Shown here one piece after another: positions 61,961-64,000 of a stretch of DNA of 64,000 nucleotides (positions are counted from its first letter, which is position 1; every line of letters starts with the position of its first letter). Below the pieces are notes generated by a model, which was given only the letters and a program-made list of their open reading frames with translations, did no database searches and was not told the origin of the DNA. The DNA comes from Sindora glabra (lineage: Eukaryota; Streptophyta; Magnoliopsida; Fabales; Fabaceae). The translations under genes and the position numbers were made by a program. The stretch is from contig CM035233.1 in NCBI GenBank assembly GCA_020226215.1, positions 23,625,150-23,689,149 of the forward strand, read 5' to 3'.

Positions 61961-64000
61961 TACGCATTCAAAGAACTTAAGAAAAATGCTCTAGCCTTCA
62001 CCTAGTAAGATTGGAGACTCAACTCTAGAAGAAGTTGATTACTACCTTATCTTAAAAAAAGATTGTATGGCACCAAAAATATAGATCAATATAGATTATT
62101 AAAGAAGATAGAAATACTCAATATCACAACACCAAAGCTATAATGAGGAGGACTAGAAACTAAGTTGATATGCTAAAGGATTTTGATGGTAATTGGGTGG
62201 AGGGAAAAGAAAACTTTTCCAATATGATTTCTAATATCTTTTAGAATTTGTTTTCAAAAGATGTAAGCTTTTGACTAATAGTTTGCACAAGAATCACTTA
62301 TCTCAATGTAAGTAATGCTTAGAATTAAAAACTAGTAGGCCAAGTTATAGATGAAGAGATTAGAAGAGCTATTTTTACTATATATGCAACTAAAACATTT
62401 AGTGAAGATGGCTTCTAAACTATTTTCTACTAGAAAAAATGAAGCATGGTAGGTCTTAGTGTGTGCAAATTTTTGAAGGAAGTTTTTTAGAAAATAATTA
62501 TCCAAATGATAAACAAAACTCAAATTTACCTCATTTCTAAAGTTGAAGGACAAAAATTTATCAACCAAATTAAGCCTATCTCTTTATGCAATGTTTTGTA
62601 TAAATGTGTTACTAAAATAATTATTAACATACTAAATCATACTATAGATTAACTAATTTCTCTCTTTTAATCCAATTTTATGTCGAATAGGTGCATTCGA
62701 GATAACATTGTAATTGCCTAAGAACTAATTCAATCCATAAGAAAGATAAAAGGTAAGCAAGGTTTCTTTACTATTAAGATTGACTTTAAGAAAGTGTATG
62801 ATTGCCTTAACTAGGAACTTATTAGAAGTGTCATTTAGGATATCAATATGAAGAATAAGTTTATTAAGTTAATTATGAACTATATAACTTTTATTTTTTT
62901 AGTGTTCTTTGAAATAGAAATAAAACAATGATTTCCACCTTTCTTAGTATTAGACAAAGATCCTTAATCCTTTTACATTCTTGTGCTTTGTATGGATAAG
63001 CTTTCTCACATTATCTGTGATACAATGGATAGTCAAAAGTGGAAACTAATGAGAGTGGGAAGAAATGGCCTACTTATTTCCCACATAATGTTTATAGATG
63101 ATCTAATTCTATTTAGATAGGCTTTGATGTAATCCTTTAGTGTCTACATATTTTTGGTTTAGTCTTGGGATAGAAAGTTAATCATGCTAAAATGAACATT
63201 TTCTTCTATAGAAATGTTAAACTAGATTCTAGAACTAAGATTATAGATAGATGTGGTTGTCCTACTTTACAGATTTAGGAATGTAGCTTGTTATTTTTTT
63301 TTTGTTCATAAAAAGGTCATAAGATCTTTATATAATCACATTGTAAATCATGTGTAAAATAAGCTAAATGGCTGGATTAATAAGTGTCTCTTTATGGCTA
63401 TTAGAGTAGTGCTAGTTAAATTAGTGATTTAAGCTTTCTTAGTTTACACCATGCAAATTATACCCATTCCTCAAGGCATTATCAATAAGATTGAAAGAAT
63501 TTAATGTGTTTTTATTTAGGGTCATGAATATCATGAAAAAAAAAGATCCATATGGTCCCTTGGGACAAAATTTTCCTTCTTAAAATAATTAGTTAATTAG
63601 GTCTTAAGAATCTAAGAGATATGAATATTGCATACCTTCTAAAACTAGTCTAGAAGCTTTGTAATGAATCTATAGACCTTTTAATCTAAGGTTTGCAAGG
63701 AAAATATGGTAGAGGAGTAAACTAATGTAAGGGTGTGCTTATTAAGAACTCATATTCATTCTTCTAGAAGACCTTGAGCAACGTATGGCATTACATATAG
63801 GAAGTTATGTCTTAGAGTATTAAAAATATGGAAAAAACTCTCTTTTAGGATGACATTTAGCTTGAAAATATTTTCATGAAGAATCATGCTTTAACATATG
63901 TCTTATATAAGATGCTAAACTAGAATATGCCATATTACATGACAACTACTAAAGAATGGAATTAGGAGACTTTAAATTATGTTCTTCTACCAGAAATTAT
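61961..64000 (+). pseudogene. L1-type LINE reverse transcriptase, decayed, runs off the window
   Basis: Plus-strand translation follows plant L1 ORF2. About 62,100-62,230 has RNTQYHNTKAIMRRTRN and FDGNWVEGKEN. The RT proper (about 62,345-63,210) shows DEEIRRAIF, ISLCNVLYKCVTKIIIN, RDNIVIA, FFTIKIDFKKVYDCLN, FYILVLCMDKLSHI and the catalytic box HIMFIDDLILF. Post-RT text continues to the end of the window (LNGWINKCLF, IPIPQGIINKIERI). The endonuclease domain is not visible upstream, and many stops break the frame. In active LINEs this enzyme performs target-primed reverse transcription. Confidence 0.85.

Noticed and set aside
1..64000. CRISPR arrays, bacterial operons, rRNA or organelle DNA
   Set aside because: No spaced short repeats of CRISPR type, no ribosome-binding-site-led gene clusters and no rRNA signature were seen. 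Intron structure and repeat types show nuclear plant DNA.

Overview
This is AT-rich plant nuclear DNA, most likely from a eudicot. It contains one intact-looking intron-bearing gene, and most of the rest is transposable-element remains. I see no bacterial operons, organelle genes, rRNA, tRNA or CRISPR arrays. The exact species cannot be read from the sequence.

The one convincing host gene is on the minus strand, from about 30,080 down to about 21,150. It encodes a C3HC4 RING-finger protein of the plant family with an N-terminal 'GLEEFMRGHL' block. Seven coding exons splice with consistent phases to a complete frame of 842 codons including the stop. A non-coding first exon and an intron lie in the 5' UTR, with a TATA box upstream. 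Its 3.1 kb third intron has been remodelled: it carries tandem duplications and a 446 bp solo LTR whose pre-insertion site survives in the neighbouring duplicate. The last intron holds a 403 bp MITE.

Left of the gene: an LTR-like promoter segment (1-1,330), a possible CACTA tail (about 1,330-2,480), a 400 bp tandem duplication interrupted by a 1.29 kb inverted-repeat element (4,611-6,700), a 6.7 kb Ty3/gypsy element with both LTRs, PBS, PPT and 5 bp target-site duplication (8,248-14,992, minus strand, pol broken by stops), a decayed CACTA TNP2-type transposase (about 16,590-18,070) and a hAT-like element (18,389-19,304).

Right of the gene: two adjacent Harbinger/Tourist-like elements (30,797-32,363), a 7.3 kb nested foldback region (about 35,180-42,490) containing a 1.39 kb Mutator-like hairpin, three 790 bp tandem repeats ending in a C-tract with G-quadruplex potential (45,041-47,458), an unexplained GC-richer island (about 47,500-47,940), another MITE candidate (48,659-49,382), a hAT-type element (51,019-53,702) split by a 1.35 kb solo LTR, a Tat/Ogre-type gypsy pol remnant with a minisatellite in its 3' region (about 54,198-56,890), a CACTA-type element (57,678-61,300), and a degraded L1-type LINE running off the right end (about 61,450-64,000).

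The genes do not form a pathway. The window is one cellular gene in a nested-repeat neighbourhood. Its main interest is that several insertions can be dated relative to one another, and two are paired with a duplicated empty site. I did not find a convincing undescribed biological system. Coordinates of exons and element ends were read by hand from splice signals, terminal motifs and target-site duplications. Family assignments rest on recognising motifs, not on a database search.
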